Part shown: positions 9,975 through 18,703 of the stretch, piece after piece
Numbering within the stretch: position 1 is the stretch's first letter
Layout of the letters: every line of letters begins with the position of its first letter
Assembly (NCBI GenBank): GCA_022819805.1
Contig: JAJEGO010000056.1
Coordinates: forward strand, 1-42,520
Direction: 5' to 3'
Length of the DNA stretch: 42,520 bases
DNA from: Candidatus Dadabacteria bacterium
Lineage (GTDB): Bacteria > Desulfobacterota_D > UBA1144 > Nemesobacterales > Nemesobacteraceae
The notes under the pieces: generated by a model
Databases searched by the model: none
Seen by the model: the letters and a program-made list of their open reading frames with translations, nothing else
Told to the model about the DNA's origin: nothing
Translations under genes and position numbers: made by a program

Positions 9975-10427
9975 ATGAAGATCGCTGTTGGAAGTGACGA
10001 AAAAAACGCCCTCACCGACGAGGTAATAGAGGAGCTTCGCAAAAGGGACATGGAAGTTGAGCTTTTCGGACCGCTTGCGGACAAAAACGAGGAATGGGCG
10101 GAAGTCGCTGAACAGGTGGCCGAGAGGGTTTCTGAAAAAGAGTGCGACCAGGGAATACTGTTCTGCTCGACGGGAACGGGGGTAAGCATCGCTGCGAACA
10201 AGGTCCCCGGAATAAGGGCGGCTTTGTGTACGGATTCAAAGACAGCAGCGGGCGCGCGCATGTGGAACGATGCGAACATACTTGCCATGAGCCTGCGTCT
10301 TGTATCCCCTGACGTAGCGAAAGAGATCCTCGACGCGTGGTTCCGGAGCGAACCTGATCCTTCGGAGAAGGAAAACATAGAAAAAGTAGCCGGAATCGAA
10401 TCAAAGTACCGCGATCCGGCGGACTGA
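9975..10427 (+). CDS. rpiB: Ribose 5-phosphate isomerase B (RpiB/LacA family)
   Basis: MKIAVGSDEKNALTDEVIEELRKR..., GILFCSTGTGVSIAANKVPGIRAALC; AAGGAG SD upstream of ATG 9975. Confidence 0.85.
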   Translation: MKIAVGSDEKNALTDEVIEELRKRDMEVELFGPLADKNEEWAEVAEQVAERVSEKECDQGILFCSTGTGVSIAANKVPGIRAALCTDSKTAAGARMWNDANILAMSLRLVSPDVAKEILDAWFRSEPDPSEKENIEKVAGIESKYRDPAD

Positions 10428-10434
10428 TCGGAAA

Positions 10435-11466
10435 ATGGAAAGAAAAGAAAAATATAGCGTGGCGATAGCGGGAGCCACGGGGGCCGTGGGACAGGAGATG
10501 ATGCAGATACTCGAGGAAAGAAATTTCCCCGTGGGAGAGCTTCGCCTTCTCGCCTCAGAGCGCTCCCGCGGGAGAAAATACAGCTTCTGCGGAAGGGACA
10601 TAGCCGTTTCGGTGCTGGGCGAGAACTCCTTTCGCGACATAGACATAGCGCTTTTCTCCGCGGGCTCAGAGAGAAGCAGAAAGTACGCGGATCGCGCCGT
10701 CGCAAGCGGAGCGGTGGTTATCGATAACAGTTCAGCGTTTCGGATGGACCCTGAGGTTCCACTCGTAGTACCTGAAATAAACGCCCCGGCAGCCGCGCTT
10801 CACTCGAAAAAAGGAATAGTGGCAAATCCCAACTGCACGACCGCCGTAGCCGTTATGGCCCTTAAGCCAATTCATGACATATCAAGAATAAAAAGGGTGG
10901 TAGCGACGAGCTTTCAGGCGGTCTCGGGAGCGGGAGCCGGCGGAATAGCGGAACTTGAAAGCCAAGTGCGAAGCTGGTCAGAGAGCGAAGAGCCCCCGAA
11001 GGAAACAAACACGTTTCCCCACCAGATAGCCTTTAACGTGATTCCGCACATAGATTCTTTTACGGAAAGCGGTTACACGAAGGAAGAGATGAAGCTCCAT
11101 AACGAAACGCGCAAGATACTGGGGGATGACTCCATGCTCCTCACGGCGACAACCGTTAGGGTTCCGGTTTTCCGGTCCCACTCGGTCTCGCTTAACATTG
11201 AAACGGAGAGAAAAGTGACAGTGGAGGAAGCAAGGGAAGCCATAAGGAATTTCCCCGGGGTCTCGCTCGTTGACGACCCGGAAAGTCTCGACTACCCGAT
11301 GCCGGTTGAGAGTTCGGGAAAAGACGACTGCTTCGTGGGAAGGATCAGGGAGGATTATACGGTCAAAAACGGTCTTTCTCTCTGGGTAAGTGGAGACCAG
11401 TTAAGAAAGGGGGCCGCGCTTAATGCCGTGCAGATAGCGGAGCTTCTGGTTCAAAACCATGTCTGA
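10435..11466 (+). CDS. asd: Aspartate-semialdehyde dehydrogenase
   Basis: VAIAGATGAVGQEMMQILEERNFPVGELRLLASERS, VVDNSSAFRMD-like VIDNSSAFRMDPEVPLVVPEIN, ANPNCTT, FQAVSGAG. Confidence 0.96.
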   Translation: MERKEKYSVAIAGATGAVGQEMMQILEERNFPVGELRLLASERSRGRKYSFCGRDIAVSVLGENSFRDIDIALFSAGSERSRKYADRAVASGAVVIDNSSAFRMDPEVPLVVPEINAPAAALHSKKGIVANPNCTTAVAVMALKPIHDISRIKRVVATSFQAVSGAGAGGIAELESQVRSWSESEEPPKETNTFPHQIAFNVIPHIDSFTESGYTKEEMKLHNETRKILGDDSMLLTATTVRVPVFRSHSVSLNIETERKVTVEEAREAIRNFPGVSLVDDPESLDYPMPVESSGKDDCFVGRIREDYTVKNGLSLWVSGDQLRKGAALNAVQIAELLVQNHV

Positions 11467-11986
11467 GACAGGTATTTTGAAAAAGCTTTCGGATTTTTTC
11501 CTCGCGCCGTCGAGGATCGACTCCGATGAACTGAAGGAACTGCTCGGGGAAGACGATTCCGTGCTGCTCACGGTTCCGACCCTCAGTTCCACGTACAAGC
11601 CGAGGGCCTGGATAGACAGAAACACTTTCTTCAGAAGCATTCTGATGCTTACGAAAAAAAGGATCCTGATACTTAAAGACAGTTCCAAAGTGAACGTTCT
11701 CAGGGACATAGAGCTTAACACCATAACGCATCACAAGTTCGGTTCCACCAGAAGCAAGGGACTCAAGCTTGAAATAAAAACAGTTGACGCGGAAGACTCA
11801 ATAATGTTTCATCAGCAGTACAGAAAGGAATTTGAGGAGCTTTCCGGAAAATTCGAAGAGACAATGGCGCAGGCCCTTGAACTTTCCGCGGGAGGTGGAG
11901 AGACTCTTTTCTGCATGCACTGCGGGGTAAAAATTCCCGCGGCAAGCGTCTTCTGTTCTTCCTGCGGCAAAAAAGTTAGGGTATAG
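11459..11986 (+). CDS. PH-like domain protein with C-terminal zinc ribbon
   Basis: bPH-like region (LTKKRILILKDSSKVNVLRDIELNTITHHKFGSTRSKGLKLEI) plus CMHCGVKIPAASVFCSSCGKKV double CxxC. Confidence 0.6.
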   Translation: MSETGILKKLSDFFLAPSRIDSDELKELLGEDDSVLLTVPTLSSTYKPRAWIDRNTFFRSILMLTKKRILILKDSSKVNVLRDIELNTITHHKFGSTRSKGLKLEIKTVDAEDSIMFHQQYRKEFEELSGKFEETMAQALELSAGGGETLFCMHCGVKIPAASVFCSSCGKKVRV

Positions 11987-12007
11987 CCTTCGGGAGCGGA
12001 TAATAAA

Positions 12008-12883
12008 TTGATACACGGTTCGATAGTAGCGATAGTAACGCCCTTTGCGGACGGCGCAGTTGACTACGGGCGGCTCGAGGAGCTAATAGAGTTCCACATA
12101 GAGAGCGGAACCCACGGCATAGTTCCGGTCGGAACCACCGGGGAATCCCCCACCCTGTCCCACGCGGAGCACGAAGAAGTAATAAATTTCACCGTGGATA
12201 CGGTAAAGCAAAGGGTTCCCGTGGTCGCGGGCACAGGTTCAAACAGCACCGAGGAAGCCCTGCGACTCACGAGATTCGCAGAGCGGGCCGGCACGGACGC
12301 AGCCCTGGTGGTGACCCCTTACTACAACAAGCCCACCCAAGAAGGCGTCTATCGACATTTCCGCACCATTGCCGACGAGACTTCTGTTCCCCTGATACTC
12401 TACAACGTGCCCGGCCGTACGGTAGTGAACATAGAACCGGAGACCGTGGAGAGGCTCTTTTGCGACTGCGAGAGCATAATCGGCATCAAGGAAGCCTCGG
12501 GATCGCTTGAGCAGGCAAGCAGGATCATTTCCCTCTGCGGAGAGGACCTGATCCTTCTCTCGGGAGACGACGCGGTTAACTACCCCCTTCTGGCAGTCGG
12601 GGGCAAGGGGTTTATAAGCGTGACGGCGAACATAGCTCCCACGGACGTAGCGGAGATGTACAACTCTTTTGCCGGGGGGGAATTTGAGAAGGCTAAAGAG
12701 CTTCATTACCGGCTTCTTCCGTTAAACAGCGTTTTGTTTGTGGAATCAAACCCGATACCCGTAAAGGCCGCCTTGGCTGTCATGGGAAAAATCGGCTCGG
12801 AGATAAGGGCCCCGCTTTATGAGCTTTCGGGAGAAAATCTCGAAAGACTGAAAAGAGAGCTTGAGAACTACGGGCTCACGTAA
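12008..12883 (+). CDS. dapA: 4-hydroxy-tetrahydrodipicolinate synthase
   Basis: GIVPVGTTGESPTLSHAEH, VVTPYYNKPTQEGVYRHF, YNVPGRTVVNI, GIKEASGSLEQ; TTG start. Confidence 0.96.
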   Translation: MIHGSIVAIVTPFADGAVDYGRLEELIEFHIESGTHGIVPVGTTGESPTLSHAEHEEVINFTVDTVKQRVPVVAGTGSNSTEEALRLTRFAERAGTDAALVVTPYYNKPTQEGVYRHFRTIADETSVPLILYNVPGRTVVNIEPETVERLFCDCESIIGIKEASGSLEQASRIISLCGEDLILLSGDDAVNYPLLAVGGKGFISVTANIAPTDVAEMYNSFAGGEFEKAKELHYRLLPLNSVLFVESNPIPVKAALAVMGKIGSEIRAPLYELSGENLERLKRELENYGLT

Positions 12884-12891
12884 CACGGAAA

Positions 12892-13494
12892 TTGTCTGAA
12901 TCGGACTGTATCCTAGATATCGAGAATGGAACCCTGAGATCCGGGAGGATCGTAGCCGGCGTTGACGAAGCCGGAAGAGGATGCCTCGCGGGACCGGTAG
13001 TGGCAGGTGCCGTCATACTCGATGAGAGCCGGCCGATTCACGGACTCAGGGACTCCAAGGCGCTTTCCGAGAGAAAGCGAAACGAGCTTTTCGAACAGAT
13101 CCGGGAAAGAGCCCTCGCCTACTCGGTCGGCATGACCGCGCCTGAGGAGATCGACCGCATAAACATTCTGCAGGCAGCGCTTCTCGCGATGGAAGAAGCC
13201 GTTCTGGACCTGCGGAAAAAACCGGACTGCATCCTCATAGACGGCAACTCCAAGACCTCCCTCCCGATTGAGCAGAAGACGATAGTAAAGGGCGACTCGA
13301 AGTGCGCCTCCATAGCCGCCGCTTCAATTGTCGCGAAAGTCACAAGAGATCGCATCATGACCGAGATTGAAAGAGAGTATCCCGGATACGGCTTTTCCCG
13401 TCACAAAGGGTACCCAACGAAAGAACATCTCGGTGCCCTGCGAAACCTGGGACCCTGCCCCATACATAGAAAATCCTTTAAAGGTGTCTTATAA
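12892..13494 (+). CDS. rnhB: Ribonuclease HII
   Basis: VAGVDEAGRGCLAGPVVAGAVIL, GDSKCASIAAASIVAKVTRDRIM, YGFSRHKGYPTKEH; TTG start. Confidence 0.95.
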   Translation: MSESDCILDIENGTLRSGRIVAGVDEAGRGCLAGPVVAGAVILDESRPIHGLRDSKALSERKRNELFEQIRERALAYSVGMTAPEEIDRINILQAALLAMEEAVLDLRKKPDCILIDGNSKTSLPIEQKTIVKGDSKCASIAAASIVAKVTRDRIMTEIEREYPGYGFSRHKGYPTKEHLGALRNLGPCPIHRKSFKGVL

Positions 13495-13514
13495 CTGATT
13501 GACATAATTATATC

Positions 13515-13543
13515 TTGACTTTTTCCTGCTGTTGAAATGTAAT
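13515..13543 (+). promoter_or_regulatory. Sigma70-like promoter TTGACT-N17-TGTAAT immediately before the MerR-family gene
   Basis: -35 13515-13520, -10 13538-13543; expected TSS falls at about ATG 13550. Confidence 0.55.
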
Positions 13544-13549
13544 ATAAGT

Positions 13550-13900
13550 ATGTCTGGAATACTTTCAGATCTGTCTTTGCCGGACAAGCTTTATTTCAAG
13601 ATAGGGGAAGTAAGCGAGATCATAGGAGTAAAGCCCTATGTCCTGAGGTACTGGGAAACCGAGTTCAAAGAGGTAAGACCCATCAGGAGGAAGTCCCAGA
13701 GGCTCTACGACAAGGACACGATCTACCTCTTCCACAAGATAAAGCACCTGCTTCACGATCAGAAGTTCACCATAGCCGGAGTGCAAAAAAGACTCAGGGA
13801 TGAGAAAAGCGGAAGCGGTAATATATCCCCTCTCTATTCAGACAAAGCGCTGTTGCGCGAAATTCTAAATGAGTTAAAATCCCTGAGAAAGGATCTCTAA
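13550..13900 (+). CDS. MerR family transcriptional regulator
   Basis: FKIGEVSEIIGVKPYVLRYWETEFKEVRPIRRKSQRLYDKDTIYLFHKIKHLL: MerR HTH. Confidence 0.9.
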   Translation: MSGILSDLSLPDKLYFKIGEVSEIIGVKPYVLRYWETEFKEVRPIRRKSQRLYDKDTIYLFHKIKHLLHDQKFTIAGVQKRLRDEKSGSGNISPLYSDKALLREILNELKSLRKDL

Positions 13901-13948
13901 ACGGGCCATGCCGTGTCCCGTTCGCTTCTGATCCGGCTTCTATTCATA

Positions 13949-14024
13949 CGGGGTGTGGCGCAGTTGGTAGCGCACCGGTCTGGGGGACCGGGGGTCACCG
14001 GTTCAAATCCGGTCACCCCGACCA
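13949..14024 (+). tRNA. tRNA-Pro (anticodon GGG), CCA encoded
   Basis: CGGGGTG...CACCCCG acceptor stem, CCGGT-CTGGGGG-ACCGG anticodon arm, CCGGTTCAAATCCGG T-arm, ACCA end. Confidence 0.95.
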
Positions 14025-14146
14025 AATCAAGTCCATAAGTTCGATTCCAAGGCAAACTCTGTTGTTTTCGCGGCTTTCACCCCGTGCCAAAACGGGCTGT
14101 TGCGAGAAATCCCTGATGGGTTAAAATCTAGCCGGAACTTTTTATT

Positions 14147-14223
14147 CGGGGTGTAGCGCAGCTTGGTAGCGCACCGGCTTCGGGAGCCGGGGGTCACCGG
14201 TTCAAATCCGGTCACCCCGACCA
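14147..14223 (+). tRNA. tRNA-Pro (anticodon CGG), CCA encoded
   Basis: CGGGGTG...CACCCCG acceptor stem, CCGGC-TTCGGGA-GCCGG anticodon arm, same T-arm as the upstream copy. Confidence 0.95.
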
Positions 14224-14232
14224 TTCCCAGAC

Positions 14233-14991
14233 ATGAAGACTAAAATACTGCTTTCAAACGACGACGGGGTGAACTCAGAAGGCCTAAAAGCCCTTGGAAA
14301 CGCTCTGTCTCACCTCGGAGAGGTCTACACGGTGGCTCCCGACCGCGACCAGAGCGCTTCGAGCCACTCGCTCAACCTCATGAGACCTCTCAGAATCGAA
14401 GAAATCTCAGAGAGGGTGTTCTCCGTTGACGGAACTCCCACGGATTGCGTAAATCTCGCCGTGAACGGAATCCTGGGCGAGAAAAAACCCGATCTCTTGG
14501 TCTCTGGAATAAACATGGCCGCCAACATGGGAGATGACATAACGTATTCAGGAACCGTAAGCGCCGCGATAGAGGCGACCCTCATGAAAATCCCCGCAAT
14601 AGCGGTATCGCTTGCGGCAAAAAAGAACTTTCTGTTCTCAACCGCTGCCCATTACTCGAGAGTGACCGCGGAATTTGTTCTTAAAGCCGGTCTCCCCGAA
14701 AACACCCTGCTGAACGTGAACGTGCCTAACCTCCCGCTCGAGGAGATAAAGGGAATCCGTGTTACGCGCCAGGGTAAAAGGGTTTATCAGGCTCCGATAG
14801 TGGAAAAAACCGATCCCAGGGGAAAAAAGTATTACTGGATAGGCGGAAACGAGCTTGATTCCCTTAGAATTGAAAACTCTGACATAGTGTCCGTCCTTGA
14901 AGGCTACGTTTCCATAACCCCCATAAAGCTTGATATGACCGATTACGGATACCTTGAAGAGCTAAGAGAACAGCTAGAGAATCATGCTTAA
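14233..14991 (+). CDS. surE: 5'/3'-nucleotidase SurE
   Basis: ILLSNDDGVNSEGLKAL, VAPDRDQSASSHSLNL, DGTPTDCVNLAV, VSGINMAANMGDDITYSGTVSAAIEA. Confidence 0.96.
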   Translation: MKTKILLSNDDGVNSEGLKALGNALSHLGEVYTVAPDRDQSASSHSLNLMRPLRIEEISERVFSVDGTPTDCVNLAVNGILGEKKPDLLVSGINMAANMGDDITYSGTVSAAIEATLMKIPAIAVSLAAKKNFLFSTAAHYSRVTAEFVLKAGLPENTLLNVNVPNLPLEEIKGIRVTRQGKRVYQAPIVEKTDPRGKKYYWIGGNELDSLRIENSDIVSVLEGYVSITPIKLDMTDYGYLEELREQLENHA

Positions 14992-15565
14992 AAGCCTCTA
15001 CGACTGGATTCTGGGCTGGGCGGACAGAAAGCATGGTCCCTGGGCGCTTTCCCTGGTCTCCTTCACGGAAGCGTCTTTTTTCCCCATACCCCCCGATCCG
15101 CTTCTGATGGCGCTTTGTCTCGGAAACCCCCGGAAATCATACCGTTTCGCCTTTTACTGTTCCGTTTTTTCCGTGCTGGGAGCGGCGGCGGGATATCTCA
15201 TAGGATACTGGGTCTGGGAACTAGTCGGCGGCTTCTTTCTCTCTCATATAGTAACCCCGGAGACGTTCACGATTGTAGGCGACAAATATTCGGAGAGTGC
15301 GTTTGGAGCCGTTTTGGCCGCGGCCTTCACTCCCATACCTTTTAAGGCGTTTACCGTAACGGCGGGAGTCTTCAAGATCGACTTCCTCGCCTTCATCGCC
15401 GCCTGCGCCGTGGGAAGAACGGCCAGATTCGCGATAATAGCCTTCCTTCTTTCGGTTTTCGGAGCGAGGGTAAAATCGCTTATCGACAAATACTTCAACA
15501 CATTTACGGTTATATTTTTCATACTGCTTTTGGTTGGGGTGTTGCTTCTAAAAAAACTGGGGTAA
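14984..15565 (+). CDS. YqaA/DedA-family (VTT domain) inner-membrane protein
   Basis: FTEASFFPIPPDPLLMALCLGNPRKSYRFAF..., AAAFTPIPFKAFTVTAGVFKIDFLAFI; overlaps surE stop by 8 nt. Confidence 0.85.
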   Translation: MLKSLYDWILGWADRKHGPWALSLVSFTEASFFPIPPDPLLMALCLGNPRKSYRFAFYCSVFSVLGAAAGYLIGYWVWELVGGFFLSHIVTPETFTIVGDKYSESAFGAVLAAAFTPIPFKAFTVTAGVFKIDFLAFIAACAVGRTARFAIIAFLLSVFGARVKSLIDKYFNTFTVIFFILLLVGVLLLKKLG

Positions 15566-15614
15566 AGTGCCTGACAAGAACTTTGCGGACGTGAGGACAC
15601 AGAAGGTGATTTGT

Positions 15615-15629
15615 TGGCACGTAACTTGC
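15615..15629 (+). promoter_or_regulatory. Sigma54 (RpoN)-like -24/-12 element TGGCACG-N4-TTGC
   Basis: ttgtTGGCACGtaacTTGCgg; GG-N10-GC spacing exact; 17 nt before ATG 15646. Confidence 0.5.
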
Positions 15630-15645
15630 GGCATAAAAACATATT

Positions 15646-16674
15646 ATGAGCGCTAGAAAAGTCGTTTTAATTCCTGGAGACGGTATCGGTCCGGAAATAG
15701 CCGAAGCGACAAAGAACGTCATTGCCGCTTCCGGAGCCAAGATCGAATGGGTCATAAGAGGGGCCGGTGTATCGGCTGTCGAAAAATACCGGGAAGTTCT
15801 GCCGGAAGTTACCCTTGACGCCATAAGAGAGCATAAAGTCGCGCTCAAGGGCCCGTGCACAACCCCCATAGGAGAAGGGTTTTCATCGGTAAACGTCGAA
15901 CTGAGAAAAAAACTTGATCTTTACGCGGCCGTAAGACCGGTAAGAAACATTGAGGGCGTGAGAACCAGATTTTCCGACGTTAACATAGTAATCGTGCGCG
16001 AGAATACCGAAGGCCTATACAGCGGTGTTGAGAACACGGTTTCTCCCGGGGTCGTCATGAGCATGAAGGTCGCAACCGAGAGAGCATGCGAGAGGATCGC
16101 CAGATGGGGTTTTGAGTATGCGAGAAAAAGAGACAGGAAAAAGGTCACCGTGTTCCACAAGGCCAACATAATGAAGATTACAGACGGTCTTTTCATCAGA
16201 AAAGCAAGGGAGGCAAGCGAGCAGTACCCGGACATCGAGTACGAAGAATACATAATAGACGCGGGATGCATGAGACTGGTCCAGGATCCAGGCCGGTTTG
16301 ACACCCTGCTGCTTGAAAATCTCTACGGCGACGTGATGAGCGATCTCTGCGCCGGCCTTGTCGGAGGACTGGGCGTTGTTCCTGGGGCCAACATAGGCGA
16401 TGAATACTCAGTCTTTGAGGCGGTGCACGGGTCGGCGCCGGACATAGCGGGACTCGAGATAGCGAATCCGCTCGCCCTGATAATGTCGGCGGTGATGATG
16501 CTCAGATATCTGGCCGATTCAGAGGGAAGGAAGGACATGGAAGAAGCAGCCGACAAAATAAAAACGGCTTATAATATAGCCCTTTCAAACGGCGACGCGA
16601 CCCGGGACCTGGGAGGCGACCTGAAAACGGCTGACTTTGCCAGGGTTCTCATACAGAATATACTGAAGTTATAA
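15646..16674 (+). CDS. Isocitrate/isopropylmalate dehydrogenase family protein, probably NAD-dependent isocitrate dehydrogenase
   Basis: LIPGDGIGPEIAEATK, IVRENTEGLYSGVENTVSPGVVMSMKV, DNLYGD-like ENLYGDVMSDLCAGLVGGLG, AVHGSAPDIAG. Confidence 0.9.
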   Translation: MSARKVVLIPGDGIGPEIAEATKNVIAASGAKIEWVIRGAGVSAVEKYREVLPEVTLDAIREHKVALKGPCTTPIGEGFSSVNVELRKKLDLYAAVRPVRNIEGVRTRFSDVNIVIVRENTEGLYSGVENTVSPGVVMSMKVATERACERIARWGFEYARKRDRKKVTVFHKANIMKITDGLFIRKAREASEQYPDIEYEEYIIDAGCMRLVQDPGRFDTLLLENLYGDVMSDLCAGLVGGLGVVPGANIGDEYSVFEAVHGSAPDIAGLEIANPLALIMSAVMMLRYLADSEGRKDMEEAADKIKTAYNIALSNGDATRDLGGDLKTADFARVLIQNILKL

Positions 16675-16713
16675 ACAGAATCCGCCGACCGCGGCTAATA
16701 CCGGCAAACTCCT

Positions 16714-17613
16714 ATGAACAGGAACAAAAAAGTCCCTTTTCCGGTTTTTCTTCTGATCTCAACCGTGCTGAATCTCCTGCTGATTCAGATCCTCTTCGCG
16801 AAGATCCTGCCCGACCCCGAGAGTCTTAAGTCAGAGGTTGAGAGGGCATACATAGAACTTATCGAATTACCTGTTACCGAGGAAACAGAACCCCCCGACA
16901 AACCGGCAAGGCTCGCCGACAAGTCTCACAAGGCGAAAAAAGAGACTACGATAGACGACACTACCAAGCTCTCAAGGTCCGTTCCCCGGCCGACAAAGAA
17001 AAGCGCGACGCAGAGAAAACCCGCGGGAGCCGTTCAGCCCGGAGAACAGGAAAAGAGCGCGGAGAGATTCTCTCCTGAAAAAGACCGGGTCGCCATGATA
17101 CCCGAGGGAGAGAGAAACAAGCCGCAAAAAAGAAAAGCATCTCCCGACAAGCTGCCCGCAAACAGCCCAAGTTCCTCCGCTTCGCAGATGGTAAATCCGA
17201 GAATAACGGACGTTCCATTTGACTACAATACCGAGGAGCAGCTTCTCGGAACCAAAGACGTCGAAAAGGAAATCACCGTTGATCTCAACACAACGGAATA
17301 CAAATACATCTCCTATTTCACGAAGCTCAAAGAAAGGATCTACCAGGTCTGGAAGTATCCCAAGGAGTCGCAGATAAGAAGGGAACAGGGAAACCTCCGG
17401 ATCGTCTTCACGCTCAGAAAGGACGGATACCTTGAAAACGTAAGGATAATCGAGTCTTCGGGTTTCGAGGAGCTCGACAGGGAAGTGCTGCGGACAATAA
17501 GGGTGGCTTCCCCCTACAACCCCTTTCCCGAGAGCTGGGAGGAAGAAAAGCTCAAAATACCCGCCACTTTCGATTACAAGCTTCCGAGGTGGGTAAGAAG
17601 ATACTACAACTGA
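16714..17613 (+). CDS. TonB-like energy transducer (TonB C-terminal domain)
   Basis: N-terminal TM, charged/proline spacer, C-terminal IYQVWKYPKESQIRREQGNLRIVFTLRKDGYLENVRIIESSGFEELDREVLRTIRVASPYNPFP. Confidence 0.85.
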   Translation: MNRNKKVPFPVFLLISTVLNLLLIQILFAKILPDPESLKSEVERAYIELIELPVTEETEPPDKPARLADKSHKAKKETTIDDTTKLSRSVPRPTKKSATQRKPAGAVQPGEQEKSAERFSPEKDRVAMIPEGERNKPQKRKASPDKLPANSPSSSASQMVNPRITDVPFDYNTEEQLLGTKDVEKEITVDLNTTEYKYISYFTKLKERIYQVWKYPKESQIRREQGNLRIVFTLRKDGYLENVRIIESSGFEELDREVLRTIRVASPYNPFPESWEEEKLKIPATFDYKLPRWVRRYYN

Positions 17614-17623
17614 GTCCGCACCT

Positions 17624-18685
17624 TCAGAGAATGCGGACCTTGTCCCCCGGGGCATCAAGCTCTTTTATCTCGCCGACAAGATAAGCCGTCTCCGAGAGGT
17701 CCCGGGCAAGAGAGATCGCTTCTTCGGCCTGCTCTCGGGGCAGTACCGCCATCATCCCTATCCCGCAGTTAAATGTCGAGTACATCTCCTCGCAGCTTAC
17801 GTTCCCGGTTTTCATTATCAGGTCAAAAACCGGAGAACCCGGCCAGCTTTGACCTCGGATTTCCGCGAAAAGTCCGTCGGGGATGACCCTTGAGAGGTTC
17901 CCCGGAATCCCGCCTCCCGTTATATGGGCAAGGGCTTTTATGTCGAAATCTCCGCAGAGCCCAAGCACAGCCTAAGAGAATATGGCCGTGGGTGAGAGAA
18001 GTTCCTCCCCGAGTGTTTTTGAGGGTTTTATGGTTTCTGAGAGGCTTGGGGGTTTCGAATCAATCGAGTAGTCTCCGATGTCAAAAAGCACCTTTCTAGC
18101 GAGCGAATAGCCGTTTGAGTGAAGACCGCTTGAAGCAAGCCCGATGACCGCGTCGCCCGGTCCCACCCGGCCGCCGTCAATGTAGAGATCTTTCTCCACC
18201 ACTCCCACGCAGAAACCCGCCAGATCAAACTCCCCTCGGGCGTAAAATCCAGGCATCTCGGCCGTCTCTCCCCCCATAAGCACGCATCCCGCCTGAACAC
18301 ATCCCTCGCAGATACCCCTCACAACCTCAGCCGCCTGCTCGGAGTCAAGCTTGGAGGTAGCCAGGTAGTCGAGAAAAAACAGTGGTTTCGCGCCGCACGT
18401 AATCACGTCGTTAGCGCTCATGGCGACGAGGTCTATGCCTATCGTATCGAACTTGCGCGCGGAAAAGGCCGTTTTGAGCTTAGTGCCAACGCCGTCTGTG
18501 GCGGATACCAGCAGGGGCTCCCGGAAAGCGCCCGCATCAAGCGGAAACGCGCCCGCAAACCCCCCGAGCGGGCTCACCTTCATCCCGCCGTAAGTTGACT
18601 CGACAAGAGGTTTTATAAGCCGAACGAACCTCTCGCCCTCCTCAACGTCAACACCGGCGCTTTTGTAAGTGGTTTCTTCCGACAC
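17624..18685 (-). pseudogene. purM: Phosphoribosylformylglycinamidine cyclo-ligase (AIR synthetase), interrupted by in-frame TAG at 17972-17974
   Basis: N-part ORF 17972-18685 ([62 protein letters not shown]) and C-part 17624-17968 (IKALAHITGGGIPGNLSRVIPD, FNCGIGMMAV) are in the same frame, separated only by one TAG. Confidence 0.9.
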
Positions 18686-18703
18686 GAAAAAAGAGATCGC
18701 CCG

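Noticed and set aside
14027-14224. Minus-strand ORF MVGVTGFEPVTPGSRSRCATKLRYTP...
   Set aside because: Antisense read-through of the tRNA-Pro gene; this peptide pattern is a well-known spurious annotation.
17972-17974. Pyrrolysine or other programmed recoding at the purM TAG
   Set aside because: No recoding element or pyl genes seen in the window and a single-base change explains it; kept only as a nonsense-codon anomaly.
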